Shown: positions 1-9,836, numbered from the stretch's first letter. The stretch: DNA of 64,000 bases from Alishewanella agri BL06 (GCF_000272005.1 NZ_AKKU01000026.1:62001-126000); one strand, 5' to 3'. Program-made: numbers and translations. Notes: generated by a model from the letters alone, not told the origin.

Positions 1-1355
1 TCGCTACGACCGACATAAACCTTGCCGTCGGCATCATACCAGGCTGGAATACGGTGGCCCCACCACAGCTGACGCGAGATACACCAATCCTGAATATCAC
101 GCATCCAGCTGTAGTACATATTCTCATATTGCTTCGGCACAAACTGAATATCGCCGTTTTCTACCGCTTCGGTCGCCGTTTTCGCCAGTGGCGCAACCCG
201 CACATACCACTGATCAGTCAGCATCGGCTCAATGACCACGCCGCTGCGATCACCATAAGGCAGGGTGTTGTTGACCTCTTCAATTTTTTCCAGCAAGCCG
301 GCGGCATCAAAGGCGGCAACGATAGCTTTGCGGGCTGCGTAGCGGTCCAGGCCCTGATATTCAGCCGGGATCGCAATCTGCAGTTCAGTATTTGGCTGGC
401 CGTTAATATGGTAGCAGTCTGCGCTCTGACGGATAGTGGCATCCGGGGTCATCACATTAATCAGCGGCAGTTGATGACGCTTACCGACTTCGTAGTCATT
501 AAAGTCATGCGCCGGCGTGATCTTGACGCAGCCGCTGCCTTTGCTCATGTCGGCGTGTTCGTCAGCGATAATCGGAATACGGCGGTTAGCCAGCGGTAAT
601 AGGATGGCTTTGCCAATCAGATCTTTATAGCGCTCATCTTCTGGGTTTACCGCAACGGCGCTGTCACCGAGCATGGTTTCCGGGCGGGTGGTCGCCACCA
701 CCAGATAGTCTTTACCATCAGCGGTCTTTACGCCATCGGCCAGCGGATAACGCAGGTGCCAGAACTGGCCCTTTTGCTCTTTATTCTCGACTTCCAGATC
801 CGAAATCGCGGTATGCAGTTTCGGATCCCAGTTTACCAGGCGTTTGCCGCGGTAAATCAAATCATCTTCATACAGCCGGACAAAGACTTCCTGCACGGCA
901 TTCGACAAGCCGGCATCCATGGTAAAGCGTTCACGATCCCAATCGACCGAGTTACCGAGGCGGCGCATTTGCGAGGTAATGGTACCGCCAGATTCAGCCT
1001 TCCATTGCCATACCTTTTCAATAAATTTGTCGCGGCCAAGCTCGGCGCGGCCGGGCAGACCTTCCTGCGCCAGTTTACGCTCTACTACCATCTGGGTGGC
1101 GATACCGGCATGGTCGGTACCGACTTGCCACAGCGCATTTTTACCCTGCATCCGCTGATAGCGGGTGAGCGCATCCATAATGGTTTGCTGGAACGCATGC
1201 CCCATATGCAGGCTACCGGTAACATTTGGCGGTGGGATCATAATGCAGTAGTTATTACCCGGCCGGTTATCGCCGTTCGGTTTAAAATAGCCCTTGCTTT
1301 CCCAGGCCTGATACATCGCCTGTTCTATTTCACTGGGGTTAAAGGTTTTTTCCAT
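1..1355 (-). CDS. valS: Valyl-tRNA synthetase, N-terminal part (3' end outside window)
   Basis: Class I aminoacyl-tRNA synthetase that charges tRNA-Val in the cytoplasm. The reading frame starts at the ATG complementary to 1353-1355 and stays open to the left edge, so about 451 N-terminal residues are visible of a protein usually near 950. The start [12 protein letters not shown] and the segment [14 protein letters not shown], which is the class I HIGH-type signature, identify it; [11 protein letters not shown] belongs to the editing (CP1) domain. It lies 19 bp downstream of holC on the same strand, in the conserved pepA-holC-valS order. Confidence 0.97.
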   Translation of the reverse strand, partial: MEKTFNPSEIEQAMYQAWESKGYFKPNGDNRPGNNYCIMIPPPNVTGSLHMGHAFQQTIMDALTRYQRMQGKNALWQVGTDHAGIATQMVVERKLAQEGLPGRAELGRDKFIEKVWQWKAESGGTITSQMRRLGNSVDWDRERFTMDAGLSNAVQEVFVRLYEDDLIYRGKRLVNWDPKLHTAISDLEVENKEQKGQFWHLRYPLADGVKTADGKDYLVVATTRPETMLGDSAVAVNPEDERYKDLIGKAILLPLANRRIPIIADEHADMSKGSGCVKITPAHDFNDYEVGKRHQLPLINVMTPDATIRQSADCYHINGQPNTELQIAIPAEYQGLDRYAARKAIVAAFDAAGLLEKIEEVNNTLPYGDRSGVVIEPMLTDQWYVRVAPLAKTATEAVENGDIQFVPKQYENMYYSWMRDIQDWCISRQLWWGHRIPAWYDADGKVYVGRS

Positions 1356-1374
1356 CTGAGTGATACCTGTAAAT

Positions 1375-1839
1375 TCAGTCGGCAGTAATCGTTTCCGGCA
1401 GAATGCCCGCCTGTCGATACTGCTTATAGCGTTCCCGCGCCTGCGCTTTTAGCGTTGGCTCGGCGGGCACAAATTCAATGATCTGGTTAAAGCGCCGGGC
1501 AAAATCCGGCACCTGGTCGGCCAGGTTAATTAACACCTGGCGGCTGGTTTTTGGCGCCTGCCAGCCAATTTCTACCGGCGCGCCGCGTTGCGGGCCTTCG
1601 CCGGCCAGGTTGTGTGGCACAAAGCTGTCGGGTTCAAATTGCCATAACAGTTCGTCCAGCAGCTCGGCACTTTGCTGGTCGGCAGTATATACGAAAACCC
1701 GTTGTTTGGCGCGGTACAGCTGGGCACAAAGCTGGCAGGCTAAAGCAAAATGAGCTGGCGCAGGCGTCAGCTCATTAGCTTGGGAACCAGTACTGGCTGC
1801 AGCACTTTGCTCAGCCAGCACATAGAAGGTAACCTGCAT
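1375..1839 (-). CDS. holC: DNA polymerase III chi subunit
   Basis: Chi subunit of the clamp-loader complex, which links the replicase to single-strand binding protein. The 154-residue length and the N-terminus MQVTFYVL followed by a RuvA/DNA-ligase-like alpha/beta pattern ([23 protein letters not shown]) are typical of HolC. Its ATG shares one base with the pepA stop (TGATG), so it is translationally coupled to pepA. The neighbours pepA upstream and valS downstream are the standard arrangement. No oddities. Confidence 0.93.
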   Translation of the reverse strand: MQVTFYVLAEQSAAASTGSQANELTPAPAHFALACQLCAQLYRAKQRVFVYTADQQSAELLDELLWQFEPDSFVPHNLAGEGPQRGAPVEIGWQAPKTSRQVLINLADQVPDFARRFNQIIEFVPAEPTLKAQARERYKQYRQAGILPETITAD

Positions 1840-3347
1840 CAGTGATCCTGCTGCTGACCAGTACGATTGATCAGGAACTGGGTCAGCAATGCGACCGGCC
1901 GGCCGGTTGAACCTTTGTCTTTACCGCCACTGCGCCAGGCGGTACCGGCGATATCCAGGTGTGCCCAATGATATTTGCGGGTAAAGCGTGACAGGAAGCA
2001 GGCGGCAGTAATGGTACCGGCTGCGCGGCCACCCAGGTTGCTAAAGTCAGCGAACGGGCTCTCCAGCTGATCCTGATACTCATCCCACAGCGGCAGGCGC
2101 CAGGCGCGATCGCCACTTTGCTCTGAGGCATTCAGCAACTCATGCGCCAATGGGTTATGGTTACTCAGCAGGCCAGAGGCATGTTTACCCAGTGCAATCA
2201 CGCAGGCACCGGTTAATGTCGCCACATCAATCACCAGCTCAGGGTCAAAGCGTTCGACATAGGTCAGCGCATCGCACAGTACCAGCCGGCCTTCGGCATC
2301 GGTATTCAGCACTTCGACGGTTTGCCCTGACATGGTGGTTAGGATATCACCTGGCCGGTAAGCATTGGCATCCGGCATATTTTCTGCTGCTGCCAGCACC
2401 GCGACGATATTTACCGGTAACTGCAGGTTAATCACTGCCTGCATGGTGCCCAGCACTGAAGCCGCGCCACACATATCAAACTTCATTTCATCCATGCCAT
2501 CGCCCGGTTTCAGGCTGATACCGCCGGAGTCGAAGGTCAGACCCTTACCAACCAATACCACCGGCGCGCTGTTATCGGCGGCACCCTGATACTTGATCAC
2601 CGACATTTTCGGTTCATTCACTGAACCGCGGCCAACCGCCAGGTAGGAGTTCATGCCCAGCGCTGACATTTCGGCTACGCCTAATACTTCAACGCTGACC
2701 TTATCCGATAACTTACTCAGTGCTGAAGCCTGTTCGGCCAGATAGGCTGGAGTACAGATGTTCGGCGGCATATTGCCGACATCTTTACACTGCTTAATAC
2801 CGGCAGCAATAGCTAAACCATGCTCCACCGCGCGCTCGCCAATCGTCAGATCGCGGCGGGTGGGGACATTAAACACAATTTTACGCAGTGGGCGGCGGGT
2901 TTCGTCCTTTTTGCTTTTCAGCTTATCAAAGACGTAGAGGCAATCCTGGGTGGTTTCCACCGCATGACGCACTTTCCAGTAGGTATCGCGGCCTTTAACA
3001 TGCAGCTCGGATAAAAAGCATACCGCTTCCATCGAGCCGGTTTCGTTCAGGGTGCTAATGGTTTTGGCGATGATCTGACGGTATTGGCGCTCATCTAATT
3101 CGCGCTCTTTGCCACAACCAACCAATAATACACGCTCACTTAATACATTGGGCACATGGTGCAGTAACAGCATCTGGCCTGGTTTGCCTTCCAGATCGCC
3201 GCGGCGTAATAAGTTACTGATATAGCCCTCACTGATTTTATCCAGTTGCTCGGCTACGGCGGACAGCCGGCGTGGCTCGTACACACCGACCACAATGCAG
3301 GCACTGCGTTGTTTTTCCGGACTTCCGCTTTTAACGCTGAACTCCAT
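1839..3347 (-). CDS. pepA: Cytosol (leucyl) aminopeptidase, M17 family
   Basis: Two-metal-ion aminopeptidase that removes N-terminal residues; in enterics PepA also binds DNA in Xer recombination and carAB control. It is 502 residues, the usual family length. The metal-binding core is visible: [17 protein letters not shown] near residues 265-280 and the M17 signature NTDAEGRL near residue 350. It is first of the pepA-holC-valS operon and diverges from lptF across a 230-bp intergenic region that must hold both promoters. Confidence 0.97.
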   Translation of the reverse strand: MEFSVKSGSPEKQRSACIVVGVYEPRRLSAVAEQLDKISEGYISNLLRRGDLEGKPGQMLLLHHVPNVLSERVLLVGCGKERELDERQYRQIIAKTISTLNETGSMEAVCFLSELHVKGRDTYWKVRHAVETTQDCLYVFDKLKSKKDETRRPLRKIVFNVPTRRDLTIGERAVEHGLAIAAGIKQCKDVGNMPPNICTPAYLAEQASALSKLSDKVSVEVLGVAEMSALGMNSYLAVGRGSVNEPKMSVIKYQGAADNSAPVVLVGKGLTFDSGGISLKPGDGMDEMKFDMCGAASVLGTMQAVINLQLPVNIVAVLAAAENMPDANAYRPGDILTTMSGQTVEVLNTDAEGRLVLCDALTYVERFDPELVIDVATLTGACVIALGKHASGLLSNHNPLAHELLNASEQSGDRAWRLPLWDEYQDQLESPFADFSNLGGRAAGTITAACFLSRFTRKYHWAHLDIAGTAWRSGGKDKGSTGRPVALLTQFLINRTGQQQDH

Positions 3348-3577
3348 GTTTACTCCTGATTCTAAGAGACTGTGCTACTATTGGCGCAGACAGTACCCGG
3401 TGATGTGCGGGCGTATCGCGCACGGCAGCGCTAGCTTACCTTGGTGGAATTTTACCGGCTTTACTTAAAAAAATTCGGATTTAAGCCGGCTTTCGCTGAT
3501 AATAAAGTGTATAAATACCAAGTTTACTGAAAAATCACCAGCTTTCCAGAGAAAAGACAGGTTTTTAGGGGGCATTT

Positions 3578-4681
3578 TTGATTATTTTTCGTTATCTGAT
3601 TGGTGAAGTCTTTCGCGCTCAGTTAGCTGTCTTTGTTATTCTGACCACTATTATTATCAGTCAACGCTTTGTAAAAATTCTGGCCGATGCCTCTGAAGGC
3701 GAAATTCCCGGTCAGCTAGTGATGAGTATTGTTGCACTGAAGCTGCCACAACTGGCGGTCATTATTTTACCGCTAAGTGCATTTTTGGGCATTTTAGTGG
3801 CCTATGGCCGTATTTATGCCGACAGCGAAATGACCGTGTTGCATGCTACTGGCGTCAGCGAATGGTATGTGACCCGGCTCACGCTGTTGCTGTCAGTCTT
3901 GATGGCAATCCTGGCCGGCAGCGTCACTCTGTATTTCAGCCCCTGGGCTACCGAACGCGAGTATCAGCTGCTGGAGCGGGCAGAGTCGGATGCCGGTTTA
4001 TTTTCGCTGATCCCCGGCCGTTTTCAGCATACCTCGAATGAAAAAGCGGTGATTTTTGTGCAGGATGTCAGCCGTTCCGGTAATCAGTTGGCCCGGGTGT
4101 TCGTCGCGCAAAACAGTGACAAAGAAGGCAGTAATGAGCAGGCAATCGTCTACGCTTCGGCTGGTGCTGTCTATGAAGATCCGCAAACCGGAGCCCAGTT
4201 GCTGACACTGGAGCAGGGCCGGCGTTATGCCGGCGATGGCCAGTCACCGGCTTATGAAGTGATAGAGTTTGACCGCTATCAAATCCAGATCCGTGAACAG
4301 GAAGTGGAGCAGCGCCGGCGCAAACTGTCCAGTCTGAATACACCTGCGTTGCTGCAGGAGAGCAGTAATGAAGCCATCGCCGAGTGGCACTGGCGGATTG
4401 CCATTCCGCTGTCTATTCCGATCCTAACGTTGATAGCGGTGCCACTGAGCCGGGTTAATCCACGGCAGGGCAAATTTGGCCGCTTATTACCGGCATTACT
4501 ACTGTATCTGGGTTATTACGCTCTACTGATTATCGCCCGCTCAGCGTTGGAAGATGGCAAGATCCCGGCGCAATGGGGCATGTGGTGGCTGCATGGCGCG
4601 GGTTTATTACTTGGTAGCTTGTTGATTTTGCGTAGCCGCGAGAGTGCGCAAAAAATCCGGGCCTGGGTAGCGGGGCGTTAA
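3578..4681 (+). CDS. lptF: LPS export ABC transporter permease LptF
   Basis: Inner-membrane permease that with LptG and the LptB ATPase extracts lipopolysaccharide and passes it to LptC. It is 367 residues with the standard layout: two N-terminal membrane segments, a periplasmic jellyroll-like domain (about residues 110-260) and C-terminal membrane helices (WRIAIPLSIPILTLIAVPLS). The start is a TTG at 3578 beginning MIIFRYLIGEVF, preceded by AGGGGG at 3567-3572. One base separates it from lptG, so the two form an operon. It diverges from pepA, the common gammaproteobacterial order. Confidence 0.96.
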   Translation: MIIFRYLIGEVFRAQLAVFVILTTIIISQRFVKILADASEGEIPGQLVMSIVALKLPQLAVIILPLSAFLGILVAYGRIYADSEMTVLHATGVSEWYVTRLTLLLSVLMAILAGSVTLYFSPWATEREYQLLERAESDAGLFSLIPGRFQHTSNEKAVIFVQDVSRSGNQLARVFVAQNSDKEGSNEQAIVYASAGAVYEDPQTGAQLLTLEQGRRYAGDGQSPAYEVIEFDRYQIQIREQEVEQRRRKLSSLNTPALLQESSNEAIAEWHWRIAIPLSIPILTLIAVPLSRVNPRQGKFGRLLPALLLYLGYYALLIIARSALEDGKIPAQWGMWWLHGAGLLLGSLLILRSRESAQKIRAWVAGR

Positions 4682-4682
4682 G

Positions 4683-5750
4683 ATGTTAAAAATACTAGAC
4701 CTCTATATTGGCCGCACCATTCTTACGACAACCTTACTGACGTTAAGCGTGCTGTTAGCCTTATCGTCAATGTTCCGTTTTATCGATCAAATGCGCTCTA
4801 TCGGCCGCGGTTACTACGATATGGTGCATGCAGCGCTCTTTACCTTATACAGTGTACCGGGCGATTTGGTCATGTTTTTTCCGATGGCAGCACTGATTGG
4901 AGGCTTGATTGGTCTTGGCATGCTGGCCAGTAGCAGCGAGCTGGTGGTGATGCAGGCTGCCGGCCTATCACGGCTGAATATTATCAATTCGGTAATGAAA
5001 TCAGCAGTGCTGATGGTGCTGGTGATGATGGCAGTGGCAGAGTGGGGCGCACCTATTACTGACCGTGCGGCGCGGGAGCTGAGAATTAAAGCGATTTCTG
5101 ATGGTAATGTATTTGCTGCGCGCCAGGGCGTCTGGGCCAAAGATGGTGACAGCTTTGTTAATATCAAAGAAGTAGATGACCTCGGTAACCTGAAAGATGT
5201 CATCATCTATCATTTTCAGGCCGATTTGGCACTGGCAAAAGTGGTGCGGGCGGAAACAGCACAGTATTTTGATGATGCCTGGCGCCTGCAACAGGTTACT
5301 GAGCTGACCTTCACTGAAGAGCAAATTTCACAGCAGCGCCTGCCCAGTCAGCCCTGGCGTTCTACTCTGACACCAGACAAACTGAGCGTGGTCAGCATCA
5401 AACCTGAAATGCTGTCACTGCGCGGACTAAGCGATTATGTCGAATATTTACAGCAGAATGGCCAGGAAGCCAGTCGCTATGAGCTGGCATACTGGCGCAA
5501 AGTCCTGCAGCCGGTGACAGTGGCGGCGATGCTGCTGTTAGCCTTGTCGTTTATCTTTGGCCCGCTCCGTAGCGTAACCATGGCGGCCAGAGTATTGCTG
5601 GGCATTCTGACTGGTTTTGGCTTTTATATGAGTAACGAGGTATTCGGGCCGCTGGCGCTGGTGTATCAGTTGCCGCCATTAGCTGGTGCTGCTGTACCCA
5701 GCCTGCTGTTTATTGCTATTTCGCTGTACTTTATGCGGCGAAAAATCTAG
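4683..5750 (+). CDS. lptG: LPS export ABC transporter permease LptG
   Basis: Partner permease of LptF in the LptB2FG lipopolysaccharide extractor. The 355-residue protein begins MLKILDLYIGRTIL, which matches the LptG N-terminus, followed by hydrophobic segments, a periplasmic middle domain and membrane helices near the C-terminus (LQPVTVAAMLLLALSFIFGPL). The start is one base after the lptF stop. A stem-loop ends the operon at 5772-5795. Confidence 0.96.
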   Translation: MLKILDLYIGRTILTTTLLTLSVLLALSSMFRFIDQMRSIGRGYYDMVHAALFTLYSVPGDLVMFFPMAALIGGLIGLGMLASSSELVVMQAAGLSRLNIINSVMKSAVLMVLVMMAVAEWGAPITDRAARELRIKAISDGNVFAARQGVWAKDGDSFVNIKEVDDLGNLKDVIIYHFQADLALAKVVRAETAQYFDDAWRLQQVTELTFTEEQISQQRLPSQPWRSTLTPDKLSVVSIKPEMLSLRGLSDYVEYLQQNGQEASRYELAYWRKVLQPVTVAAMLLLALSFIFGPLRSVTMAARVLLGILTGFGFYMSNEVFGPLALVYQLPPLAGAAVPSLLFIAISLYFMRRKI

Positions 5751-5771
5751 GTGTACGTACCGAACCCTACT

Positions 5772-5795
5772 CAGCCCGCTTTAGCGGGCTGTTTT
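5772..5795. terminator. Bidirectional terminator between lptG and the RDD gene
   Basis: Stem CAGCCCGC (5772-5779) pairs with GCGGGCTG (5784-5791) around loop TTTA, followed by TTTTA on the plus strand. It lies between convergent genes and overlaps the 3' end of the RDD gene. Confidence 0.8.
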
Positions 5796-6284
5796 ATGTA
5801 AATTCAGCACCTTGCTTTGCTCTTTACTAAGCACAATCATCTGACTGTTGGTCAGTTGATCCTGCAATGCCAGCCCCTTGCCCCAGCGCAACCAAAGCCA
5901 GATATTACCAAGGCTGCCAATCGCCAGTATGGCTCTGGCCAATGCCTGTATTGCGGTTAAGGGTTGTCCGCTTTGACTGACGACCAGTAAGCGCCAGGCC
6001 CGCATCCCCAGCGTTTGGCCTGCTTTACACCAAAAGTAGACATAAAAGCCGAAGATAACGCTAAGCAGATAGGTAAAATACACCCACCGACGCCAGCTAC
6101 TGGTGATATAACCGGCGATGTCCTGCCCGGGTAACAGCGTGATCACCGAACTCCATACCAGAAGCTGGACTAACAGCATGGCGAGTCCTGCAGCCAGCAT
6201 AATCAGCGCACAGAGAATTAACACATCATAAATAATGGCCGCTAAGCGTCGTGCAAAGCCAGCCCGTGGGGCATCCTGATACAT
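5781..6284 (-). CDS. RDD family inner-membrane protein
   Basis: Small membrane protein of the RDD family (role generally unknown; some members are linked to ion exchange). The start was set at the ATG complementary to 6282-6284 because AGGAG stands just before it and the protein then begins MYQDAPRAGFARRLAA, the typical RDD opening with the R..A.I.D pattern; a longer in-frame extension lacks this support. 167 residues with about three membrane segments. It is convergent with lptG and is the last chromosomal protein gene before the split tRNA. Confidence 0.85.
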   Translation of the reverse strand: MYQDAPRAGFARRLAAIIYDVLILCALIMLAAGLAMLLVQLLVWSSVITLLPGQDIAGYITSSWRRWVYFTYLLSVIFGFYVYFWCKAGQTLGMRAWRLLVVSQSGQPLTAIQALARAILAIGSLGNIWLWLRWGKGLALQDQLTNSQMIVLSKEQSKVLNLHKTAR

Positions 6285-6477
6285 AACTGCTCCTGAAGAT
6301 AATAGCGTTAGTCTAGCATGAGGCGTCAATGGCGCCCAAGAGTTGATAACACTGTACGCCCTGTCGACTAGCATCAAAAGGATTAAGAAACACGGAGGGT
6401 TTTGAATCCACTGCGTCTAAATTGGTGCTATTTTAAGCAATTGTGGTGATAAGGCAGTGAAATGTCATACAAAGCAC

Positions 6478-6505
6478 TTGCACCTGCTTAGCGGCATCGT
6501 ATAAT
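6478..6505 (+). promoter_or_regulatory. Sigma-70 promoter of the split tRNA-Leu
   Basis: TTGCAC (6478-6483), 16-bp spacer, TATAAT (6500-6505). The -10 box ends 30 bp before the first base of the tRNA 5' half. Because the gene is now interrupted, this promoter would read through the half-tRNA into the island, towards the island's own tRNA. Confidence 0.75.
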
Positions 6506-6535
6506 GCAGGCGTTTACCTCAAACAACTCCTCTCT

Positions 6536-6575
6536 GCCTGGGTGGCGAAATCGGTAGACGCAGCGGATTCAAAAT
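6536..6575 (+). pseudogene. 5' half of chromosomal tRNA-Leu(CAA), split by the island
   Basis: Begins GCCTGGG (acceptor strand), then a D-arm with GGTAGAC, then anticodon-stem strand GCGGA and loop TTCAAAA with anticodon CAA. After the core ATTCAAAAT (6567-6575) the sequence turns into AT-rich island DNA, so the anticodon stem, variable arm, T-arm and 3' acceptor strand are missing here. All of them are found, in register, at 43148-43203. Joining the two gives an 87-nt tRNA with fully paired acceptor (one G-U), anticodon and T stems. In Escherichia coli the cognate gene leuX is a known island integration site. Confidence 0.92.
6567..6575. other. attL core of the genomic island
   Basis: ATTCAAAAT, identical to 43148-43156. 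The repeat covers the 7-nt anticodon loop plus one base on each side, which is where anticodon-loop-type tyrosine recombinases cross over. Tyrosine recombinase genes lie next to the matching right copy. Confidence 0.85.
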
Positions 6576-6579
6576 TAAC

Positions 6580-6671
6580 AGCTGTTATAGAGTTTTTTAG
6601 TTTAACCTTTTGAAATTAAAGAGATTAAAATTAAAAATCTTTGACAAATTAGCTGTTATAGTTTGTTATAG
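6580..6671. repeat. Short repeats (AGCTGTTATAG / TTATAG) beside attL
   Basis: AGCTGTTATAG occurs at 6580-6590 and 6651-6661, and the inner TTATAG again at 6666-6671. TTATAG also occurs twice just inside attR (43119-43124 and 43135-43140). The position on both flanks of the core suggests integrase or excisionase arm-type binding sites, but short AT-rich words recur easily, so this is only an inference. Confidence 0.35.
6641..6669 (+). promoter_or_regulatory. Promoter of the island tRNA-Leu
   Basis: TTGACA (6641-6646), 17-bp spacer, TGTTAT (6664-6669); the tRNA starts 11 bp after the -10 box. A consensus -35 with optimal spacing implies strong constitutive expression independent of the chromosomal tRNA promoter. 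Confidence 0.75.
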
Positions 6672-6680
6672 AACGATATT

Positions 6681-6767
6681 GGCTCAGTGATGAAATTGGT
6701 AGACGTGCCGGATTCAAAATCCGGTCCTGGAAACAGGGTGTCGGTTCGAGTCCGACCTGAGCCACCA
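6681..6767 (+). tRNA. tRNA-Leu(CAA), complete, carried by the island
   Basis: 87 nt with CCA encoded. Acceptor GGCTCAG pairs with CTGAGCC; anticodon stem CCGGA/TCCGG with loop TTCAAAA (anticodon CAA); long variable arm with CCTG/CAGG; T-arm GTCGG TTCGAGT CCGAC. It has the same anticodon as the split chromosomal gene and the same T-arm, but different acceptor, anticodon-stem and variable-arm sequences, so it is a distinct gene rather than a duplicate of the host one. Its own promoter lies at 6641-6669 and a terminator follows. Confidence 0.95.
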
Positions 6768-6778
6768 AATAACAGAGA

Positions 6779-6805
6779 ACCGTCCTTAATGGGCGGTTTT
6801 TTTTT
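6779..6805 (+). terminator. Terminator of the island tRNA-Leu
   Basis: ACCGTCC (6779-6785) pairs with GGGCGGT (6791-6797), one G-U pair, loop TTAAT, followed by an uninterrupted run of T to 6805. It starts 12 bp after the tRNA 3' end. Confidence 0.9.
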
Positions 6806-7016
6806 GGTTCTAATTTGTTTCGTATTTGTATTGTTCAATTGTTATTGAGTCGCATACTGAAGTTTTTCAGGGATTTTGGTTAACTCAAAGCAAGTAAAAG
6901 CTTTACTGTTTTTTATAGTGTTGATTTTTGGTACGTGAGTGTGTTAATGATTAATGAGTTCTCGTTATATCGAGAGGATAACACATAAAAAACATTTAAC
7001 ATTTCAAGGAGGGCTT

Positions 7017-7754
7017 GTGAAGATTGTTGTTTTGTTGTTTTCTGTTCTGGTCGTAGGGTGCACGAGCGTTAATAACGCTGGTGGAAATAATCAAAATCCT
7101 GAAACTTTTGTTGGTATAGAGAATGGAAATCTGGTCTATAGGGGTGGAATAACTGAAACGTCAAACAATGCGATTTTTGCCTTGTTTAATGATGCAGAAG
7201 TGAAGCCAAGCCGTCTGCTTATAACCAGCCAAGGCGGTGAAATCGGTGCTGGATTAGATTTAGGTCAGTGGGTTAAAGATAATGGCTTGGATGTCGAAGT
7301 CGAAAGAGTATGTGCTTCGTCATGTGCTAATTATATATTTCCAGCCGCTAACAAAAAGTATCTAAGAAAAGATTCCGTTTTGCTTTGGCATGGTAGCGCT
7401 TGGCAAGCAGATTGGAGTGTTGATGACAAGAATCGACAAACGTTTGATGAATATTTAACTGGAATGCGTAAGCAAGAAACTGAATTTTACGCAAGCATCG
7501 GCGTTGACAACCTACTTGCAAATTACGGCCAATCTAAATTTAGTTCGTTGGATTTCGCTCAGAACTTATTTGGTAAAGGTACTGTTGGTTATGATTACTC
7601 CATCGCTGATATGGAGAGATTTGGCTTAAAAAATATCATTTTGATTGACGGTGAGTGGGACTGGAGAAAATACCGGCCTAAATCAGCGGATAGGGTAAAA
7701 CGTATCAATGTTGACGAAGGTTTTGAGTTTAAACTTCGTCGTTTCGAGATTTAA
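7017..7754 (+). CDS. ClpP/crotonase-fold-like lipoprotein (COG3904-like), island left end
   Basis: Predicted lipoprotein of 245 residues. The GTG at 7017 is chosen because AAGGAGGG (7007-7013) stands before it and the product then begins with a lipoprotein signal, MKIVVLLFSVLVVGC, with Cys15 as the lipid site; an upstream ATG at 6954 would bury this signal. The mature part has SQGGEIGAGLDLGQWVKDNG followed by CASSC (residues 99-103), resembling periplasmic ClpP-like proteins in which a Ser in a C-A-S-x-C context is the presumed nucleophile. AT-rich compared with the copper genes. Its stop overlaps the convergent copS stop. Substrate and role are unknown. Confidence 0.7.
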   Translation: MKIVVLLFSVLVVGCTSVNNAGGNNQNPETFVGIENGNLVYRGGITETSNNAIFALFNDAEVKPSRLLITSQGGEIGAGLDLGQWVKDNGLDVEVERVCASSCANYIFPAANKKYLRKDSVLLWHGSAWQADWSVDDKNRQTFDEYLTGMRKQETEFYASIGVDNLLANYGQSKFSSLDFAQNLFGKGTVGYDYSIADMERFGLKNIILIDGEWDWRKYRPKSADRVKRINVDEGFEFKLRRFEI

Positions 7755-9169
7755 AACGCTAATTTTTCAATTTTAAGCCTGATCACAAAACGCGTGCTCT
7801 CTAAATCTGATTCGACATTAATTTGTCCTTCGTGTGCTTCCACAATGGCTTTGGTAATAGCCAACCCTAAACCGGCACCTTCACTATGCCGTTGCCTTGA
7901 TTGATCTGCACGATAAAAGCGCTCAAATAAATACGGTAAATGTTCCGGAGGAATAGGCGGTCCAGGATTTTCGACGCTGATAGTGATCGAGTCTGGTGAT
8001 GCCAGTGCTGTTGTTACTGTAATGCTTTGGCTCTGAGCAGTGTATCTCAATGCGTTTGACAGCAGATTGGTTAAAGCATGTCGCAGTAAGGTGCGATCAG
8101 CCTGCACCAAAATTACCGGACCGGAAAAATGCAAACTAACACCAGACTCTTCAGCAAGGGCTTCAAAAAAGTCAAAAATCGCCTGAATTTCGTCCGCCAG
8201 ATTTAACGTTTGCTTTTGCAGTGTGAGTAAACCGTTCTGGCTTTTCGCTAACCACAACATATCGCTTATCATTTTATTCAGCCGCTCCAGCTCCTCCAGA
8301 TTGGAGAACAGCAGATTCTGGTACTCGTCGGCGCTGCGCGCGCGCGATAAACTAACCTGGGTTTGCGTGATCATATTGGTCAGCGGTGTTCGTAGCTCAT
8401 GCGCAATATCGGCACTAAAGTGCGACAGCTTGGTAAACCCTTGCTCCAGCCGGTCTAACATCAGATTAAAAGACTGCACCATATGCCGCAGCTCGGCCGG
8501 GACCTCGCCCGGTGATAAGCGAATATCCAGTTTATTGGTTTGAATATCACGCATTTGCGCGCTTAAACCCCGAAGTGGGTTTAGCCCCTGGTGCACTGCA
8601 AGCCAGGCCGCCAGTAGAGTAAGCAGGGCGGAGCCAAGTAAAATCAGCCCCAGGCTACGCTGTAACTGCTGCAAGAAATGTTCATGAAAACTGATGTCGA
8701 TAGCGGCAATCACCTGATACTGCTGATCTGCCGTGGTGAAAAGGCTGAACACGCCGCGATAGGCTTTGCCGTCCAGCTGCCAATTGTGGATGGCTTTGGC
8801 ATTATAGTCGGCACTGGCCGGGGTATTGGCCGCTAGCAAGCTTAAATCAATGTCGGCGTTACGGTAGACTAAGCGGTTCTGGCTATCCATTACCTGATAG
8901 TAGACACCGTGATGGCCCGATACCGCTTTTGCCAGTGTCTGTGTCGGCTGTTGCTGGCCGTTCTGCCCGGCAGTCAGCGTGTGCTCAACCGCGTGCAGGA
9001 TCACGGCTAACTCGTCGGCATCCTGTTCGATAAAGTGATGTTCGACTGAGCTGAGCAGTAATTGCTGCACGAAGAACAGGCAAATCGAAATGGTTAGCGC
9101 GACAAAAAGTACCACGCGAACGGTGATCGAGAGAGGGCGTTTGCCAGCTTTATGCATCAGTTTGCTCAT
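7751..9169 (-). CDS. copS: Heavy-metal sensor histidine kinase
   Basis: Inner-membrane kinase of the CopS/CusS type that senses periplasmic copper and phosphorylates CopR. The 472 residues contain an N-terminal membrane helix ([20 protein letters not shown]), a periplasmic sensor region, a second helix near 170-190, HAMP, the HisKA box [15 protein letters not shown] and the ATPase boxes [19 protein letters not shown] and EGAGLGLAI. It overlaps the 3' end of copR by about 20 bp, indicating coupled translation. The operon diverges from copABCD. Confidence 0.92.
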   Translation of the reverse strand: MSKLMHKAGKRPLSITVRVVLFVALTISICLFFVQQLLLSSVEHHFIEQDADELAVILHAVEHTLTAGQNGQQQPTQTLAKAVSGHHGVYYQVMDSQNRLVYRNADIDLSLLAANTPASADYNAKAIHNWQLDGKAYRGVFSLFTTADQQYQVIAAIDISFHEHFLQQLQRSLGLILLGSALLTLLAAWLAVHQGLNPLRGLSAQMRDIQTNKLDIRLSPGEVPAELRHMVQSFNLMLDRLEQGFTKLSHFSADIAHELRTPLTNMITQTQVSLSRARSADEYQNLLFSNLEELERLNKMISDMLWLAKSQNGLLTLQKQTLNLADEIQAIFDFFEALAEESGVSLHFSGPVILVQADRTLLRHALTNLLSNALRYTAQSQSITVTTALASPDSITISVENPGPPIPPEHLPYLFERFYRADQSRQRHSEGAGLGLAITKAIVEAHEGQINVESDLESTRFVIRLKIEKLAF

Positions 9170-9836
9170 CGTCCAGTTTATAGCCCATACCGCGCACGGT
9201 ATGGATCAGTTTTGCCGCAAAGCCGTCATCAATTTTGCCGCGCAAGCGGCGAATAGCAACGTCAATCACATTGGTGTCGCTGTCAAAATTCATATCCCAT
9301 ACCTGCGAGGCGATTAACGAGCGCGGCAGAACTTCACCACGGCGGCGCATCAGCAGTTCAAGCAAGCTAAATTCCTGATTACTCAGCGCTATTTTGGCAC
9401 CGCTACGACTAGCTTTACGCTTAGCAATATCCAGTTGTAAATCGGCAACTTGTAATAATTCTGACTGCGGTGCGGCCTGACCACGGCGTAGCAGGGTTCT
9501 GACCCTTGCCAGCACCTCTGAGAAAGCAAAGGGTTTGATCAGGTAGTCGTCGGCGCCAAGCTCCAGGCCTTTCACCCGGTCGTCGACGCTGTCGCGGGCC
9601 GACAGAAATAGTACCGGCGTATGGTTATGATTTTCTCTTAGCGCCTGAACAATACGTAAGCCGCTGACGTCCGGCAGCATCACATCCAGCATGATTAAAT
9701 CGAAATCTTCTGTCATCGCCAGATGATGGCCATCCAGGCCATTTCTGACCAGTGACACCTGAAAACCGGCTTCGCTCAGGCCTTGCTTTAAATAGTCACC
9801 GGTTTTTTGTTCATCTTCTACAATCAGCAAACGCAT
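9150..9836 (-). CDS. copR: Copper response regulator, OmpR family
   Basis: Two-component regulator partnered with CopS. Start at the ATG complementary to 9834-9836, preceded by GGAGA and giving [19 protein letters not shown]; an upstream in-frame ATG lacks a fitting N-terminus. Of 228 residues, about 1-120 are the receiver domain (phospho-acceptor in [13 protein letters not shown], Lys in [10 protein letters not shown]) and the C-terminal 100 the winged helix ([17 protein letters not shown]). A CopR-box-like site at 9906-9921 lies between it and copA. A truncated paralogue occurs at 39912. Confidence 0.94.
   Translation of the reverse strand: MRLLIVEDEQKTGDYLKQGLSEAGFQVSLVRNGLDGHHLAMTEDFDLIMLDVMLPDVSGLRIVQALRENHNHTPVLFLSARDSVDDRVKGLELGADDYLIKPFAFSEVLARVRTLLRRGQAAPQSELLQVADLQLDIAKRKASRSGAKIALSNQEFSLLELLMRRRGEVLPRSLIASQVWDMNFDSDTNVIDVAIRRLRGKIDDGFAAKLIHTVRGMGYKLDDEQTDA

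Noticed and set aside
6536..6600. Possible functional tRNA formed by the 5' half with the following island sequence
   Set aside because: After the core, TTAACAGCTG cannot pair with the anticodon stem GCGGA, and no T-arm or acceptor complement follows.
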